Shown here: positions 1 through 11,544 of the stretch, piece by piece | How the letters are laid out: the number at the start of each line of letters is the position of its first letter | Numbering within the stretch: position 1 is the first letter of the stretch | NCBI GenBank assembly: GCA_037355855.1 | Contig: CM074758.1 | Coordinates: 5,987,001-6,051,000 of the forward strand | Source: Pseudo-nitzschia pungens | Taxonomy: Eukaryota > Bacillariophyta > Bacillariophyceae > Bacillariales > Bacillariaceae | Length of the DNA: 64,000 nt | Reading direction: 5' to 3' | Notes under the pieces: model-generated | Seen by the model: only the letters and a program-made list of their open reading frames with translations | The model's database searches: none | Told to the model about the DNA's origin: nothing | Position numbers and translations under genes: made by a program

Positions 1-1145
1 CAGGGAAGAAGCCAAAGCCACAGATGGTACAAACCGTAAGTGAAGCAAAATTAGAGATAACTAAGCTGCATTGGGATAAACTTAAGGAACATCAAAAAGA
101 CGCGGGTTTGGAAGCACAGTTGACACTGCACATAAAAAAATAGGTGGTTTCGTAACTTGAAGTTTATTGTGGATGAGAATAAGGTCAAATCAATTTTGAA
201 GAAAGCGATTGCGTCGAAAGCTGTGGTTCCGCCCCATGGTATTCCATTTCAAATTTTTTATGAGTTTAACAGGAGGTTGGTGTACAAGGGTGTTGCCACA
301 CTGAGGCACAATGCTCAAACTTTGGCTAGAAAACACTATCTCGGTACGTGCTTACTAAGTGAATAAATTGGTTACTATTACTGCTTGGTGGTGATTGATG
401 GTATATCCCCTGCTACTCTAACACTTTTTACTGCTGTGTAATCCTACTAGAGGACACACTCGATCGCGAAGGCATTGTGCCCGATTCGTTCCCGGGTAAA
501 GTGGAGATTGTGATGCGGGAGAGTACTAGTAGTAGTGGAACTAGTAGTAGAAAGAAGCTGGGACTTAACCCAGAGTACAGAAGATATGACAACAACAGTG
601 AAAATGAGGATTTTTATTACTTTGTGACTCGGATTCTATCAAGCATCTCTCCAATACAGAAGGACTACAGACACAGAAAGAAGACATGTTTGATAAGTGA
701 AATATTCACAGTTACCAATGAAGCATTTGCATTGATGATGATTCATAATGAGTATGATGTTTGGGTGAATCATGTTGAGCAAAAAAGGAACGGCGGTGGC
801 AGGATTGTGAGAAGGAGGAAGAAAAAGAAATTTTGTGACCAATACAGTGGAGAGCTGCAATTGTGGTCAAAGGAAGGTCTAGCACTGTTCAATAACTTGT
901 GCAGGGAGATTGATGTGCTGAGGAAAGATCCGAGAACAGGTAGAGAATGTGAGGAAAGATTGAGAGAGAGGCTCCGTCGCGAGAGTGTAAACAATGACAA
1001 CAACAACAGTGTGTTCGATGCGGACTGGGTGCAGGAGGAAGAAGTTACTGAATACATTAGTCTGGAGCTACAAGCTTTGCTAGATGTAAATGTAGATGAG
1101 GAGGACTTTACTGGCAGTAACGATATCACGTTGGCCAATCTTTAA
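1..1145 (+). pseudogene. Element A ORF2, C-terminal part, frameshifted
   Basis: Two exons are visible: up to 343 and 451-1145, joined in phase 1 across a 107-bp intron (344-450) with GTACGT donor and TACTAG acceptor. The protein matches the copies at 17961-19562 and 32598-34193 almost residue for residue. Exon 1 carries a basic region around IPFQIFYEFNRR; exon 2 has EAFALMMIHNEYDVW, a Lys/Arg patch and a W-SKEGLALFNNLCREID segment, then an acidic tail. No catalytic motif is recognised. An A run at 134-140 has seven A where the other copies have six, which shifts the frame into TAG at 141, so this copy is dead. Function unknown. Confidence 0.7.
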
Positions 1146-1187
1146 AAATCGTTTGATCGAACCAAAATTTGTGTGTGAGTGTGTGAG

Positions 1188-1300
1188 GAAGACGATCGAA
1201 GCGAAGAGCAACGACGACTTCAGGGAGGATGACGAGGGCGGTCGGAGCGAAGAGCAACGACGATTTCAATGACAACGAAGATTTCAAGGACGATGACTTC
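1188..1300 (+). repeat. Minisatellite after element A ORF2
   Basis: Short degenerate units built on GAAGAGCAACGACGA with GATCGAAGC and GGAGGATGACGA joints follow the stop codon. The same array, with different unit numbers, follows ORF2 in copy 2 (17715-17940) and copy 3 (32235-32575, the longest). It is part of the element's 3' untranslated region. Confidence 0.7.
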
Positions 1301-1887
1301 TTAATTTGTGTGTGAGTGTGTGAGAAAATTGAACAGAGAATAAACAATTATTAGAGTAGTATCAATATTTATCAAAAGAAAGACTTATATTTTGCATCAT
1401 AGTGTTTCAAAAAAAAAATTCATGGGGGTTGCGATTCCTGGGCTTCGGGTTATAATTGTGATTTTTGTGATGAATTTCTTGAGGGGTGTGATGGGAAATA
1501 CTTTGTGTCGGGATGAGAAATCAATTTTTGGGAGTGAATTTCTGCAACAGTCTCATAATATATAATGATGGTAGGGTCGGTAATAATGAGTCAGATTGAA
1601 AAAAAATTGGGGGAAGGGGGGAATTATTTTGAGAAAACAAATATTTTTTTTGAAAATGTTGATTAATTTGATTAAGTGACTGAAGAAAATATTTGAGTCT
1701 TACAAAAAAATTTGGGTCTTGTTTGAATTTTTTCTCTTTTTCTCGGAATTGAGGTAGTAACTGGGTCGCGATTGGGGTTGCGAATCGCGAGAGAGCTAGG
1801 AATCGAGCTACGTCAAAATGAGCCAGGAATAAATCGCGACCCCCCCAAATAAATTCTTGGGAGGGGTCGCGAACCAGTTTTCGGACG
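1301..1887 (+). other. Element A 3' non-coding end with terminal hairpin
   Basis: AT-rich tail with no ORF, conserved in all three copies. Near the end, CGCGACCCC (1835-1843) pairs with GGGGTCGCG (1863-1871), giving a 9-bp stem with a 19-nt loop, 16 nt before the terminus. The hairpin recurs at 17143-17178 and 31667-31703. A stem close to a fixed 3' end suggests a transposition or 3'-processing signal, but this is inference. Confidence 0.7.
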
Positions 1888-2221
1888 TGACGCTGATGAA
1901 ATCACGAGTCGAAAATCTTTTAGAGTTACAGACAAGTCCCTGCAACACAATGGAAGTCTCTGTCGGCGACTGGATAGAAACTTGGACCACTACCCATTTC
2001 CTCCAACAAGGAAAGCAACTAGGTGTGCTTTGCATGCTTGGCTTGGACTGAGGAAGCAAGGGACGCTGATGCGCTGCGCCACATGCAACGTCCATTTGTG
2101 TATTGAGTGCTATGGGACATTTCACCGGTCTGCTGATATTTTATCACAGAAGGAATTGCTGAAGAACAACTTTACTGAGCTCTCTGTTACAAATAAAAGA
2201 AAGAGGAGGATTTCTTACTAG
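1888..2221 (+). pseudogene. piggyBac-type transposase, C-terminal relic
   Basis: One frame stays open from the element A junction to the TAG at 2219. It ends in the Cys/His-rich tail of piggyBac transposases: TRCALHAWLGLRK, then LMRCATCNVHLCIECY and GTFH, giving the C-H-C-C-C-C-H series of that zinc-binding domain. This domain binds the transposon ends in the known family. The DDD catalytic core is absent, lost or displaced where element A begins at 1887. Start and end reflect the surviving fragment only. Confidence 0.75.
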
Positions 2222-2272
2222 CTTCTTGCTGGGGAGCGTCTTGCTGCTGTTGTTGCTGCTACTTTTATTCCC

Positions 2273-2343
2273 ATTCGATTCGGTTGTTCGATTCGGTTCA
2301 TTCGATTCGGTTGTTCGATTCGGTTGTTCGATTCGGTCATTCG
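2273..2343 (+). repeat. 11-bp tandem repeat
   Basis: About six imperfect units of TTCGATTCGGT, some with GTT or CAT insertions, lie just after the piggyBac relic. No coding sense is evident. Confidence 0.8.
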
Positions 2344-2842
2344 CACTCCTGTTTGGCCTGTGCCTTGACGACGGCAAGTACTGATACAAATTCACCACCC
2401 CTTGTTGTTTGCAGGGCCTTTCAAAGTGTTCTTGTGTCTTTATTTGGAGTATTCAGGGCTCGGGCGGCCGAATGGTGGAGGACGAATGGTGCAAAATCAC
2501 GATGGATCACGGGCCCGATGTACAAAAATCAGCCGAAATCCACTAAAATTTATCAAAATTCCCCAAGTAAATAATAAAAAACCTGTCTCTATGTTATTGA
2601 CTACAAGTATTGGTGGTTCTTTGTTACTTTATTGTAGATAGAGGTGCTTTCATTGTCTCTAGAACACAGAACTCGGTTGACGATTTGGTCATCGGGTGGG
2701 TCAAAAATTACAAAAAATTATATTTTTTTTGTACTTCTATACAAGTATTACGCGCGAACGATTAAGGGATAGGGTCTGCCTAAGAAAGGAAAAAACGAGT
2801 TTGTGTCGATTCAACTCAAAAAAAACGAAAAACTCTCTACTA
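2344..2842. other. No recognisable gene
   Basis: Short ORFs on both strands show no domain or repeat link to the rest of the window. I see nothing assignable here. Confidence 0.6.
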
Positions 2843-2927
2843 CAAAGTTCCTATCAGCTGTCCCCCAGTTCTACATCCTCAACTACTAATTTCTACGGAA
2901 ACCGGGGGACAGCTGATAGGAATTGTG
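2843..2927. mobile_element. 85-bp MITE of the element T family
   Basis: A perfect 19-bp inverted repeat, TTCCTATCAGCTGTCCCCC at 2848-2866 and its complement at 2904-2922, surrounds about 37 bp of unrelated sequence. The repeat equals the outer end of element T, which starts only 8 bp downstream. TA dinucleotides flank both sides (2841-2842, 2928-2929), as expected for Tc1/mariner target duplication. It is too small to code and would depend on the T transposase. Confidence 0.75.
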
Positions 2928-2935
2928 TAGTACTA

Positions 2936-3335
2936 CGGAATTCCTATCAGCTGTCCCCCCTCCAGTTTTAAGAAGAAAAAAAAGCTTTTTTTTGTCGTAC
3001 GTAAACTCCAAAAAACTCTGTAGTACTCAATTTGAACGTAATTTAGCGTAGGATCAATCGTGCTCATTGTGCTCTGTTTTGACACCGTTGTCAGAGCACT
3101 GATTTTTTCATTCTTTTCGACAACACCTTCTCATTCCGACCCGGACCATGGTGGTTGCCCAAATCCTGTTGCAACACACCCATTGAACCCATTTTTCTTG
3201 TCCAGAGCAATCCTTGCATCGAGAGTGCACCTGAGCCTTTTTTCTGTGAAAATTGACCACGGAAAGTGATTTTTTGAACTGCTTCTGATTTTGCCGACAA
3301 CGACGACGAGAATCCAACAATCCAACAATTCCACC
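2936..3335 (+). repeat. Element T left terminal inverted repeat
   Basis: It matches the complement of 16039-16416 in long blocks: the outermost 90-120 bp are nearly perfect, the rest carries indels. The match continues to the start codon of the ORF at 3336, ending in short repeats of AATCCAAC just before ATGG. The repeat therefore very likely carries the promoter and 5' UTR of the left gene, as its partner does for the transposase. Confidence 0.8.
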
Positions 3336-5261
3336 ATGGCCGACTTCAATCAGAGTCTCAAGCAAGAGATCGAGCGCCAACTGAATCACACCACCGAATT
3401 GGATGAAAAACAAATGCAAATTGCAGTCAAAAAGCTTGGGAATAACAAGAAATTCTTGGGAACCAAAAGCGAGAAATTGGAGAAAATCAAGAAGATTGGT
3501 GATGAGTTGATAATTGGATTCTTCATACAGAAGAGTAGAAAAAGAGCAGCAAATGACATCAAACTACTCACTAAACTACCACTCTTGTACAGAGCAAGGG
3601 CGTCCAAAGAGGACGTCGCATTGGTGGTTTTCTACATTGCAGAAATTCTCTACACGTCAGACGTCAGGGTAGGAGGGAATAAAGAAATTGGTGATTGCGT
3701 GAACCCCTTCAGAGACGCTTATACTGCGCTAATGAGCGATGTCCAGGAACAAATCGAAGCCAACAACAAGAATAGCCTTGTCAAACAGTCTCTAGAAGAA
3801 GTCAGTTGGCTGTTCTTGCAAGGGGGAGGAAAACTTCCAGACGATCCTGCACTCCGGACATGCCCCTTCTGCTGTCATTCCTATGTCGATGAACCGGCTA
3901 CCAATGCCGCTGTATCTGATAGAAATAAAGCATTGGCAGCTGATTTCGAGGCCAAAATGAGGGAATACAGAAGCAACAACGGATATTATACTAATGCCGT
4001 TGGAAAGAGAAGCAATTGAACTCCACCAAAGCCACAATACAAGAATGAAGTGCTCCAGTGCCACTGCCATCAGATCACTTGCCTCAACGCTGCTGGGAAT
4101 GGATCTTGCCGCGATTGCAATGCAAATGGTTTGAAGGTTGGTGCAAATGGGAATGGGAACTGTGAGTGCCCGTTCTGTTCTTGTAATTGCAGTTTCGCGT
4201 ACAAAAAAAATGCTGCAAACATCATTTCCATCAACAAGGGAGCAGAGAAGATTGCTGACAAGGAAAACATCGACACTGGCAACGCTGCTGCTGGAAAAGC
4301 AATTGGATCGATCTTTGCTGCGTCTGCATTTGCAGTTATCCATGCCCAGAAAGGTAAAACTGATGCTAGTGATGCCTTTCAGATGGAGAATCTGTATTTC
4401 CAGGGAGCAAGTCGCAGGTTGATGGCAGATCCTTCTATCAACCTGTCATCTCTGCGGGATTTTGCTGGGACTGCTGTCAATATTGCCCTCCCTGGTGGCT
4501 CTGCTGTTTTCGATACGCATCTCCTTGGCAAAGAGAATGGAGGATTCCGGGCAAGAAACAATCGGCTCGACAAACCTGCTGTAGCTGCATCAAATGGACA
4601 TGGTTCTCTTGAGATGGGGCCTCCGGCACCAAGAAATACAAATTCGGCTGCAACAATCAGTCCAATCCCAGCATTGACAGCGACAGCGGTTCTGGCAACT
4701 CCACCGGCAGCAACGCTCCCTACCCTTGGTCCTTTTCATCCAGATAGCATGAAAAAGCCACCCCCCAAGAAATCACAGCATAAAATTCTGATCTCTGCAA
4801 CCATGAAGACGTTTCTTTCTGTCAATGCTGCAGTGAATGGGGTGAAGATGCCGATGTCTGCAACGTCGCAAGCAGAGGTGGACCGGATCGTGAAAGAACA
4901 GGAGATAATTGATGTGCCTGATGACGATGACCTATCAGTTGTATCTGTCACATCCTTCAAACGCCAGAAGACAGATGATACTCCTGCCACGGCCATGGTG
5001 AATGAAACCATCAATAATGTTGTCAAGTGTGCTTACAACCCAATCATCAATGTTGATTCCCCGGCATCTCCTGACTCTGCCTTGGGTAGAGACGTTGCTC
5101 ACATTATTGATCTCCCCTTCAGAAAGGTGAGAAAGATTGCTCGTGGGATCTTGAAAACCAACAAAGATGCAGGTCCCAAAGACCTCAAGCGTCTTTTGGA
5201 CCAAGCTTATCCATTTCCATCTTCTATCAAGAAGAAGAAGGCAAAGAAGGGAGGGAACTGA
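3336..5261 (+). pseudogene. Element T accessory Cys-rich protein, one in-frame TGA
   Basis: From ATG 3336 one frame runs 642 codons to the stop at 5259-5261, broken only by TGA at 4017-4019. I infer a former CGA, since the frame reads on without shift. Before the TGA: a charged helical N-terminus (MADFNQSLKQEIERQL), a leucine-rich middle and a CPFCCH motif. After it: a dense Cys/His cluster (CHCH, CRDC, CECPFCSCNC) that looks zinc-binding, then a Ser/Pro/Ala-rich stretch and a basic C-terminus ending KKKKAKK. No family is recognised. Position inside the inverted repeats suggests a role in transposition or regulation. Alternatively the TGA is a true stop and two proteins exist. Confidence 0.6.
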
Positions 5262-5329
5262 AGGCGTCTCCACCAGCAAATTGTTGCGTCTCCAGTGTCT
5301 CCACCAGCAAATCGTCGCGTCTCCAGCGT
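5262..5329 (+). repeat. GTCTCCACC motif cluster
   Basis: Several copies of GCGTCTCCA(CC) follow the Cys-rich ORF. The same motif appears at 14351-14400 and, inverted, at 14845-14940 on the transposase side. The copia element inserted inside one copy; its AGCGT target duplication occupies 5325-5329 and 14346-14350. Confidence 0.7.
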
Positions 5330-6248
5330 TGCGTTGATATTGCTCGTCAGCAACCTTCGTGGAACTTGAATCGTCTCGTAGATAAACATCTTGTACTGGT
5401 CTGGAAAATAGGGAAAGCCTTAACAATAATAAGACGTAAAGTCCTGGCAAATCGTGAGTCTACAGTGGACTGTTCAAGGTCTATTGCATACGCTCAAGCA
5501 ATACAAGGCACTTCCCTAGAGGTACATCGGAATCGATCGAAAGGAGGGCATGATAGGCGTGTTTATTTTAGAGTAAAACATAAAGAGTGAATAAAGGGGA
5601 GCTGAGCCAAAGCGCTCAGCTCTGTATCGTATCGCGACAGCGCTCCGATAACTCGTATAATAACAGAGCTCTGTAGCTCTGGTACTGTATTCTACGGGTA
5701 GCGTATCGGAGTATCGTAGCGTAGCTTCGCTTAATTAAGCTTCGCTTAATTACATCCAATCGTGTGCTAGCGATAATAACTGTTTGGGCCGGGTATCCGG
5801 TCATGGTACATATTATACACCAATGACCCGACCCCGGCGGTAGCATCATATCTTAGCATTGGTATCATGGTAGGTTAGCATCTTCCAGTATCTCGTAGCC
5901 TTAGCAACCCTAACCCTGTAGCATTTAGCTACACCATAACAGGTGCTTTACTCGGGGTACGTATGATTGGTACAAATCGTACGCGGCGACCCTAGTAAAC
6001 TCTGCTAGCATCCATACTAAACAGGATAGGTCTGCTGCTAAGCCTGTTGCTAAGCCTGTTGCTAAGCCTGTTGCTAAGCCTGTTGCTAAGCCTGTTGCTG
6101 AGCCTGTATGCTAGCAATTAGCACACAGCTCTAGCACTCAGCTCAGCACCTGTTAGTCAGTTACTGGGGGCTGCTGCCTGTAGCCCCAGTACACTCTCCT
6201 ACGCAGAAGCCTTAGCACAGATCATAGCACCACCTTGAATATCTTCAT
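5330..6248 (-). repeat. copia 1 3' LTR
   Basis: 919 bp, starting TGCGTTGATATTG and ending ATATCTTCAT on the plus strand. It contains a six-unit GTTGCTAAGCCT array near 6030-6105 and several short palindromes (CAGAGCTCTG type). The sequence GGGGACT just inside its inner edge, on the minus strand, could act as the polypurine tract. Confidence 0.9.
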
Positions 6249-6852
6249 AGTCCCCGTGATTCATGCCAGTGGTCCTGTATGAGCAACTGAGCAACTATAC
6301 CAGTCCCCGGAAACAGATACTCCCAGGAGGACACCAATACTCTTGCTTGTTGTACCAGGACACTTGGATGGATCATAACAGAATTCAGGGATGCTTCCAT
6401 ATAACTTGTCAGAGATCAAACTGCACCAAATATTGCAGTTCTTCTATCAGAGGCCCGGCTGATTCGTAGTTCAAAAAAAAAGGGGGTCGGACCGGAGGAC
6501 GTTTTGCCCTTGGTTCCACTCCTTGACACGAACAAGGAGATCAATCAGCCTATTGTCTTTCAAGTTTATAGTCCCCGGAACCGGTGTACCGGAGACTCCC
6601 AAATATAACATAGGACATAAGATCAGATCGAATCCGGAATCGGAATGAACATCGAAGTAGTCAGGAAGCTCATATCGAAATCAGCTGCGTTCGATTGCTT
6701 CCGAAAATCGTAATCGATTGCTTCCGAAAAAACGAAATCGATATCGTAACGATCGAAGAACTCGTAATCGAAATCCGAAATCAAAGTTATGGTCCCCGGG
6801 ACCATTGAAATAACGGATCGCGTCCACACTGCTTGCCAGAGATAAAAGTACC
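6249..6852 (-). other. copia 1 3' non-coding region
   Basis: No ORF of note. 6625-6790 is rich in ATCGAA/TTCGAT-type words, as is 22080-22450 of copia 2, so this is an inherited feature of the family. Confidence 0.6.
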
Positions 6853-7224
6853 TCAAATAATGCAGCTGGGGCAATTTTTCCACATGCATCGAGCGCAGTG
6901 GTCTTTCAGAGCTGGACCATTCAGTAGTTTGGTGAATAGGTCAGCAATATTGATCTCACCAGGCTCCTTTGCAATTCGAATCGTACCAGCGGCAATAGGC
7001 TCTCTTGCCTTGTGGTATGCAACGCTGTTGTGCTTCTTGTTGCAAGGACTCTCTGGTCTGGTGGTATTTTTAACAACAGACTCGTTGTCACAGTACACAT
7101 TGGTAGGACCTTCAATAATACAAGATATCAATCCAAATCCGAAGAATAATAACAAGCAGCTCATGCTCCGTGTCCCCGGAATGAATAATTGAGCAAGCTG
7201 TCCCCGGAACAGTATAACTGCCAC
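6853..7224 (-). pseudogene. copia 1 RNase H C-terminal remnant
   Basis: The frame contains VYCDNESVVKNTTRPES, KKHNSVAYHKARE and EPGEINIADLFTKLL, the standard C-terminal signature of copia RNase H, which degrades the RNA strand during reverse transcription. The upstream RT/RNase H is absent in this position. A near-identical remnant is at 22522-22875. Confidence 0.85.
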
Positions 7225-8225
7225 TGTTCGACCGGGTCTTCAAAGGAATGTTTGTCGAGCTGTCGTCATAGATCCAAAACGCGCTGCTCCTGCAACCCGT
7301 TCATTCATTCGGTCATGAGCAAGCGGTCTTCCCTGGGACAGAACAACTGTTGCTGTTCTATCCATTCTTCTTGGGATCGCTTGTCACTTGTGATGCTCGT
7401 TCTGTAATACTGTCTTTGGAACATCAGAGCTCCTGATTCGTAGATCATATCAGTTCGTAGATCGTATATTCGAAACCACGCTGCTCCTGTAACAGGACAA
7501 CTGGCTCATTCGATGGTTGTCCCCGGAACAGCAGTTCTGTATTCATCTTGTTAAGTAATCGTCGCATCCAACACCATGCTACGAGGCGATACATTTAGAT
7601 CCTTTACCATATATCCTTTGCCTTAGCAGTTTCGATGCGTCTCTCAATCGGTACGTTGAATCGATACATTCCATCGATATATTCCATCGATATATTCAAT
7701 CGATACATTCAATCAAAACATTCAACCGGTCATAGCAGTTAGCACTGTTTGAAGTACGTCGGGCATTGCTGAGATATTCGATCGGGCGTGTTCAATCGGC
7801 ATCATCCGTAGTGGAGTAACTGAAATATAGTCCTAGCAATCAGCATCATCCGGAGTACCTGAGGCATTGCTAGGTCGTTCATTCCGTACGAGCATTTGCC
7901 ATGCGCACGCCTAGCTGCCTGTCTCGTGTCAACTTCGATGCTGTTTGCAATCGTCTGTTCCATGCGGCACTGTTGCGCTTTCAACACTTCAGTTTCCGCA
8001 TGAGCGTTCCTGCTTTGCAACATCTGCTGCTCTTCTGCGATCGCTCCAGCCTGCTGGCGTTCAACCTGTAACAGGGACAGCATGTCCCCGTATCAGTATC
8101 ATTCCACATGTACAGGCTTGATCCTTGCAAGGCTCGTACTCGGATAAGTTACTGTTTAGTTCACTTGCGGCGGCTCCAACCATATGAGCGTACGCATGCT
8201 TTGCTGTAGCGTCAGCGCTCCACCT
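7225..8225 (-). other. copia 1 decayed internal segment
   Basis: The place where a normal copia element encodes reverse transcriptase. Only short scrambled ORFs remain (for example 7802-8083, Gln/Ala-rich), plus repeats of ATCGATACATTC near 7650-7720. No RT motif is seen. Confidence 0.6.
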
Positions 8226-8681
8226 CTAACAGAGACCACACGTCCCTGTAGCTGGAGTGATCATATGCGCATTGCTGTGACTGACGGGCAATCGCCATCC
8301 CTTCGTGGTAGGCTTGGGGACTTTACGACCATACTTGTTGGTGATCGTGGCGTCTTGCTTCCTGACGGCGGATCCATCCTTCTCGTGATCGATAATCTCG
8401 TCCAGTAGGTAAAACATACGTCCGTTGTCGTCGATTTCGCTGTACATACTCTCAGCAACAATATTGACGGTGTACTGCTCGACGGAACCATCTGGAAACT
8501 GCAGATCATACATTCTGGTATCAAGGATAGGGTTATTATTCCTCTTGCCAATCGGATTGCCATTAAGGTCAGCTGAACGACTCGTCACAACACAACGCAG
8601 CCGCTCGTCACCCTTCTGGATCATCACATTGTTACCAAGATACTCATCATAGTCATCCCCATCAGGTATGAGATCAACTTA
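8226..8681 (-). pseudogene. copia 1 pol segment after integrase
   Basis: The frame includes RNNNPILDTRMYDLQFPDGS, YTVNIVAESMYS, DEIIDHEKDGSAV and TTKGWRL, the conserved linker between integrase and RT in this diatom/oomycete copia lineage. It follows the integrase frame directly; TAA at 8679-8681 separates them where copia 2 has TGG (24661-24663). Confidence 0.75.
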
Positions 8682-9956
8682 ATAGACGAAATCATACCAT
8701 TCATGGGCTTGGTACAGAGGTATGTCAGGCATGTACCCATGTACAATTTCGAACGGTGTTCGACCCATCATCGTAGGATCACTGGAAGCCGTGCGCTGTC
8801 GGATGGCAGCAACGAGCTCTCCGCAGAAAGCCCACAGGCGCTTGGGGGATCGCTTCCGAGCCGTCTTCTTGCGGATGCTTCTGCTGATATGGCCGATGCT
8901 GAGCTCCGCGCGATTCTGGAAGGGACATCTTGGCTGGATGAAAGTCTGGTGGATATGGTTCTTGCTGACGACCTTATTCCATGGAGTCTTGTAAGTACCA
9001 GGGGCTCCTTGCTCTCGAGCGCCATCAGATATCAAATGCTCGGGAATGCCGACATCGTGGATGAAAATCTTCGGTCCTTCACACGCTTGCTTCTTGCCCT
9101 GTATAGGTATGAACTCACCGTAGCCCTTACCATTACTGAACACTTGGGCGGCTGAATCTTGTCGCATAATACTCGGGACCTTTGCCATCCAGGTGTCGGT
9201 ATACCATTTGCCAGCCGCAATTCGCTTGTTTCTGAAGCTCTGCGTTGGCAGTTGGCGAACGAGGGGATGTAGTGGATTCCGAAATCCTTTCTGCGTCCTG
9301 ACTCGAAGAGTATCCGCAGCCTTTCTCGGAGATACATCCCAAATCTTGGACAGACGGTCAGAATCAATCTTGCAGTATCGTTCGGTGTCAATCGTCGGGC
9401 CCCACTTGGCTCGTCTGGGGGTCGTGTCAAGCTCGGGATCGACTGGTTCGACTGCATCGTCGTCCCATCGAACATGCTGGTAAACGGAGCGCTCTCGTCT
9501 GTTGGTGTAGGCGCGCTCGTACTAAGGAGTATGCAGGGCGTTGATTGTAAGACTTGGTACTGCTGCATCCTCGTCTACATCATCGTCCCCGCAAGTCTTC
9601 AAGGAATCGCCCGAATAGAGAGAAGATAGCCCCGCATCCAAAGGGGAATCGAATGCGATCGCACATGGGGTCAGATCACGGCAGGTACAGAGTTGCTGGA
9701 GACTCCGCAGCTTGTACTTCTCATAGCAATCGTGCGGTGGTAGGATCAGCTCGTCGCTCCGAAGAGGCTTGTCGTACAAATGGGGACTAAATTGGACCGT
9801 GTGTTCGATCCAAACTTTCCCGTCGGGCGCTGTGTAGGCGGTAACACAGGTTCCGATAGGAATATTCTTGATAGGTTCGAGCTCAGGCGAAAAAGGGTGA
9901 ACATCGACGTGACTGACGACTTGGTCTTCAATCATGACTGACGACTTGGTCTTCAA
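8679..9956 (-). pseudogene. copia 1 protease-linker and integrase
   Basis: Two overlapping frames (9522-9956, then 8679-9188 and the stretch between) match the longer ORF of copia 2. The upstream part carries IGTCVTAYTAPDGKVWI and LRSDELILPPHDCYEKYKL. The integrase part shows the acidic triad in context: the first D in the YTDTW equivalent, the second in LISDGAREQG and the E in QNRAELSIG. Integrase joins the cDNA to the target. Frame changes near 9188-9560 and the TAA at 8679 make it inactive. Confidence 0.75.
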
Positions 9957-10181
9957 TCAGGGTCATATTGGATGTCCGATTCCTGCTGTAGGCATATTGC
10001 GTGTCGGGGCAGGGGTCTCAATCGGTATAGGTCCGATTCCTGCTGTAGGCACGTTGCCTGTCGGGGTATTAACCTTGGTCTGTTGTTGCTGCTGTTACTG
10101 TACGGCAGAAACAAACTTGGTCGAGTCAGGTGAATGGGGTGTGATGGGTGCCAGGGTGTGTCCCTTGTAGCAACCACATGG

Positions 10182-10550
10182 TCACACGTCCACAATTGCT
10201 GACTCAGCTTGCTGAAATTTTGGGCTTGCTGGATTCCAGGATGCGTCCCTTGTAGAAACCACAAGGTCACACGTCCGCATTTCTTCCTTCGTGGGGCGCC
10301 TGGAGGGGAAGTGGAAGACAACACCATTAAGTAACAGCTTAATATCCGGTGTTCGGGGTTCCTTCCGCTTCATCTCCATCCGATGATTTGGAATCATACT
10401 GTCTTGGCGCTCGTCCACACGATTGTGACCACAATCCCTAATTTGGTTGGGACATATCAGGCTGTGCTGTAGCCTGTCCCCGAAGTATAAAGCCTCGTGG
10501 GAATAAACCAACCGAACCTTGTCCAATAGATTTGGTAAGCAGTGGCGCAT
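10182..10550 (-). pseudogene. copia 1 gag-pol linker fragment
   Basis: HEALYFGDRLQHSLICPNQI followed by RDCG and VDER is typical of the region after the protease in this lineage. The nearby SRRPTKEEMRTCDLVVSTRD stretch pairs with copia 2 SSRKPTKHEMATCDHVVATR, and in copia 2 the order is continuous with integrase. Confidence 0.65.
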
Positions 10551-11224
10551 GTCCTGGTATGGATGTTCTTCGCTGGTTCAATGAACATCCACATGGGGGG
10601 TAACTTGGTCTTCCAATCCACTCAGTTCGATGTAGTACTGGTGGTAGATAGGCGCCCTGGAATATAGGTCCATTAACGAGCGTCGTTGCTGTCGCTCGTA
10701 GCATGCTGCCCGTGCTTTACACAGCTCTGCTGTGTACTAGACTCGCATGCCTGTACACAGCTCTGCTGTGTACTAGGCGCGCATGCCTTTGGTCATATCT
10801 TGTATCAGTCATCGTCATATCTATCACTCTGTATCCTCCATCCTTGTAAGTCGCGAGCGTTGTGACGTCACATTGCTCCTTACGTTAGATCGCCTTCAGT
10901 TCAATGCGCCCTGTCTACAATGCGCTGCGGGTCCATGCTGCGCTTGTTCCCTTGCTCCCGCTAATCCTTTTAGCTGCTGTAGGCTTCTCTCCTGTCAGGG
11001 CACCGGTGTTGTTCACTTGTTGCTGCTGCTGCTGCTGCGTCCGCTGCAGTTGCTCTCTTGCTGCAAGGAAAGTCATAAACATCGTTGTCCCCGCTGCTCT
11101 TCGGGGAGAGAGGATCAATCGGTCGACGCTGCGTCTAGCATCCGCTGTGAATCGCGTCTAGCGTCTGCTGATATCGATTCGTTGCTATCGATCCGTTGCT
11201 ATCGATCCGTTGCTATGGATTTGG
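10551..11224 (-). other. copia 1 non-coding segment with 38-bp duplication
   Basis: No credible coding frame. Around 10717-10790 a block with ACACAGCTCTGCTGTGTACTAG and GCATGCC is present twice in tandem; each copy is itself a palindrome of the CAGCTCTGCTG type. TGCTGC runs occur near 11020-11050. Confidence 0.55.
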
Positions 11225-11531
11225 CTATCGATTCCTCGTTCCGGAATACAGCAATCGATCGAGCTCTTTCAGTGTAGGGACAGGATATATAACATATTGT
11301 CCCCGAATAAAGGATTTGGTGCTGGGGAATTCTTCAGGGAATTTCCTAGGGTTTCTGATCTGGGCGTCCGCTTGTAAGACAATCTTCTTTCTCGTAGACC
11401 AGTCGTCGGGCACTACCGATGACACCTTTTCTTCTGTCACGAGCAAAGATAAGCTTCTTGTTGAGGATACTGGTGGTTTCAGGGATACTTTTTGCAAATA
11501 CTTGCAAACATACAGGCCTTTCGGCCGTCAA
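11225..11531 (-). pseudogene. copia 1 unidentified fragment
   Basis: Two overlapping frames share SILNKKLIFARDRRKGVIGS and ARRLVYEKEDC with copia 2 (27621-27878). The Arg/Lys-rich character recalls the segment before RT in copia pol, but the match is not firm. Confidence 0.45.
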
Positions 11532-11544
11532 ACGTCATAGACAC

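Larger units (their letters stand above)
1..1887 (+). mobile_element. Element A, copy 1 (3' portion)
   Basis: Same element as the two minus-strand copies at 17127-31106 and 31651-44180; only the end of its second gene and the 3' non-coding tail lie in the window. The 3' terminus is fixed by three-way comparison: all copies stop matching after CAGTTTTCGGACG, here at 1887. The flank is a piggyBac transposase relic, so this copy landed in an older transposon. No known superfamily can be assigned from the sequence; the family is called A only within this annotation. Confidence 0.75.

Noticed and set aside
6030..6110. 12-bp repeats in the LTR as a CRISPR-like array
   Set aside because: Units are contiguous with no spacers and lie inside an LTR of a eukaryotic element.
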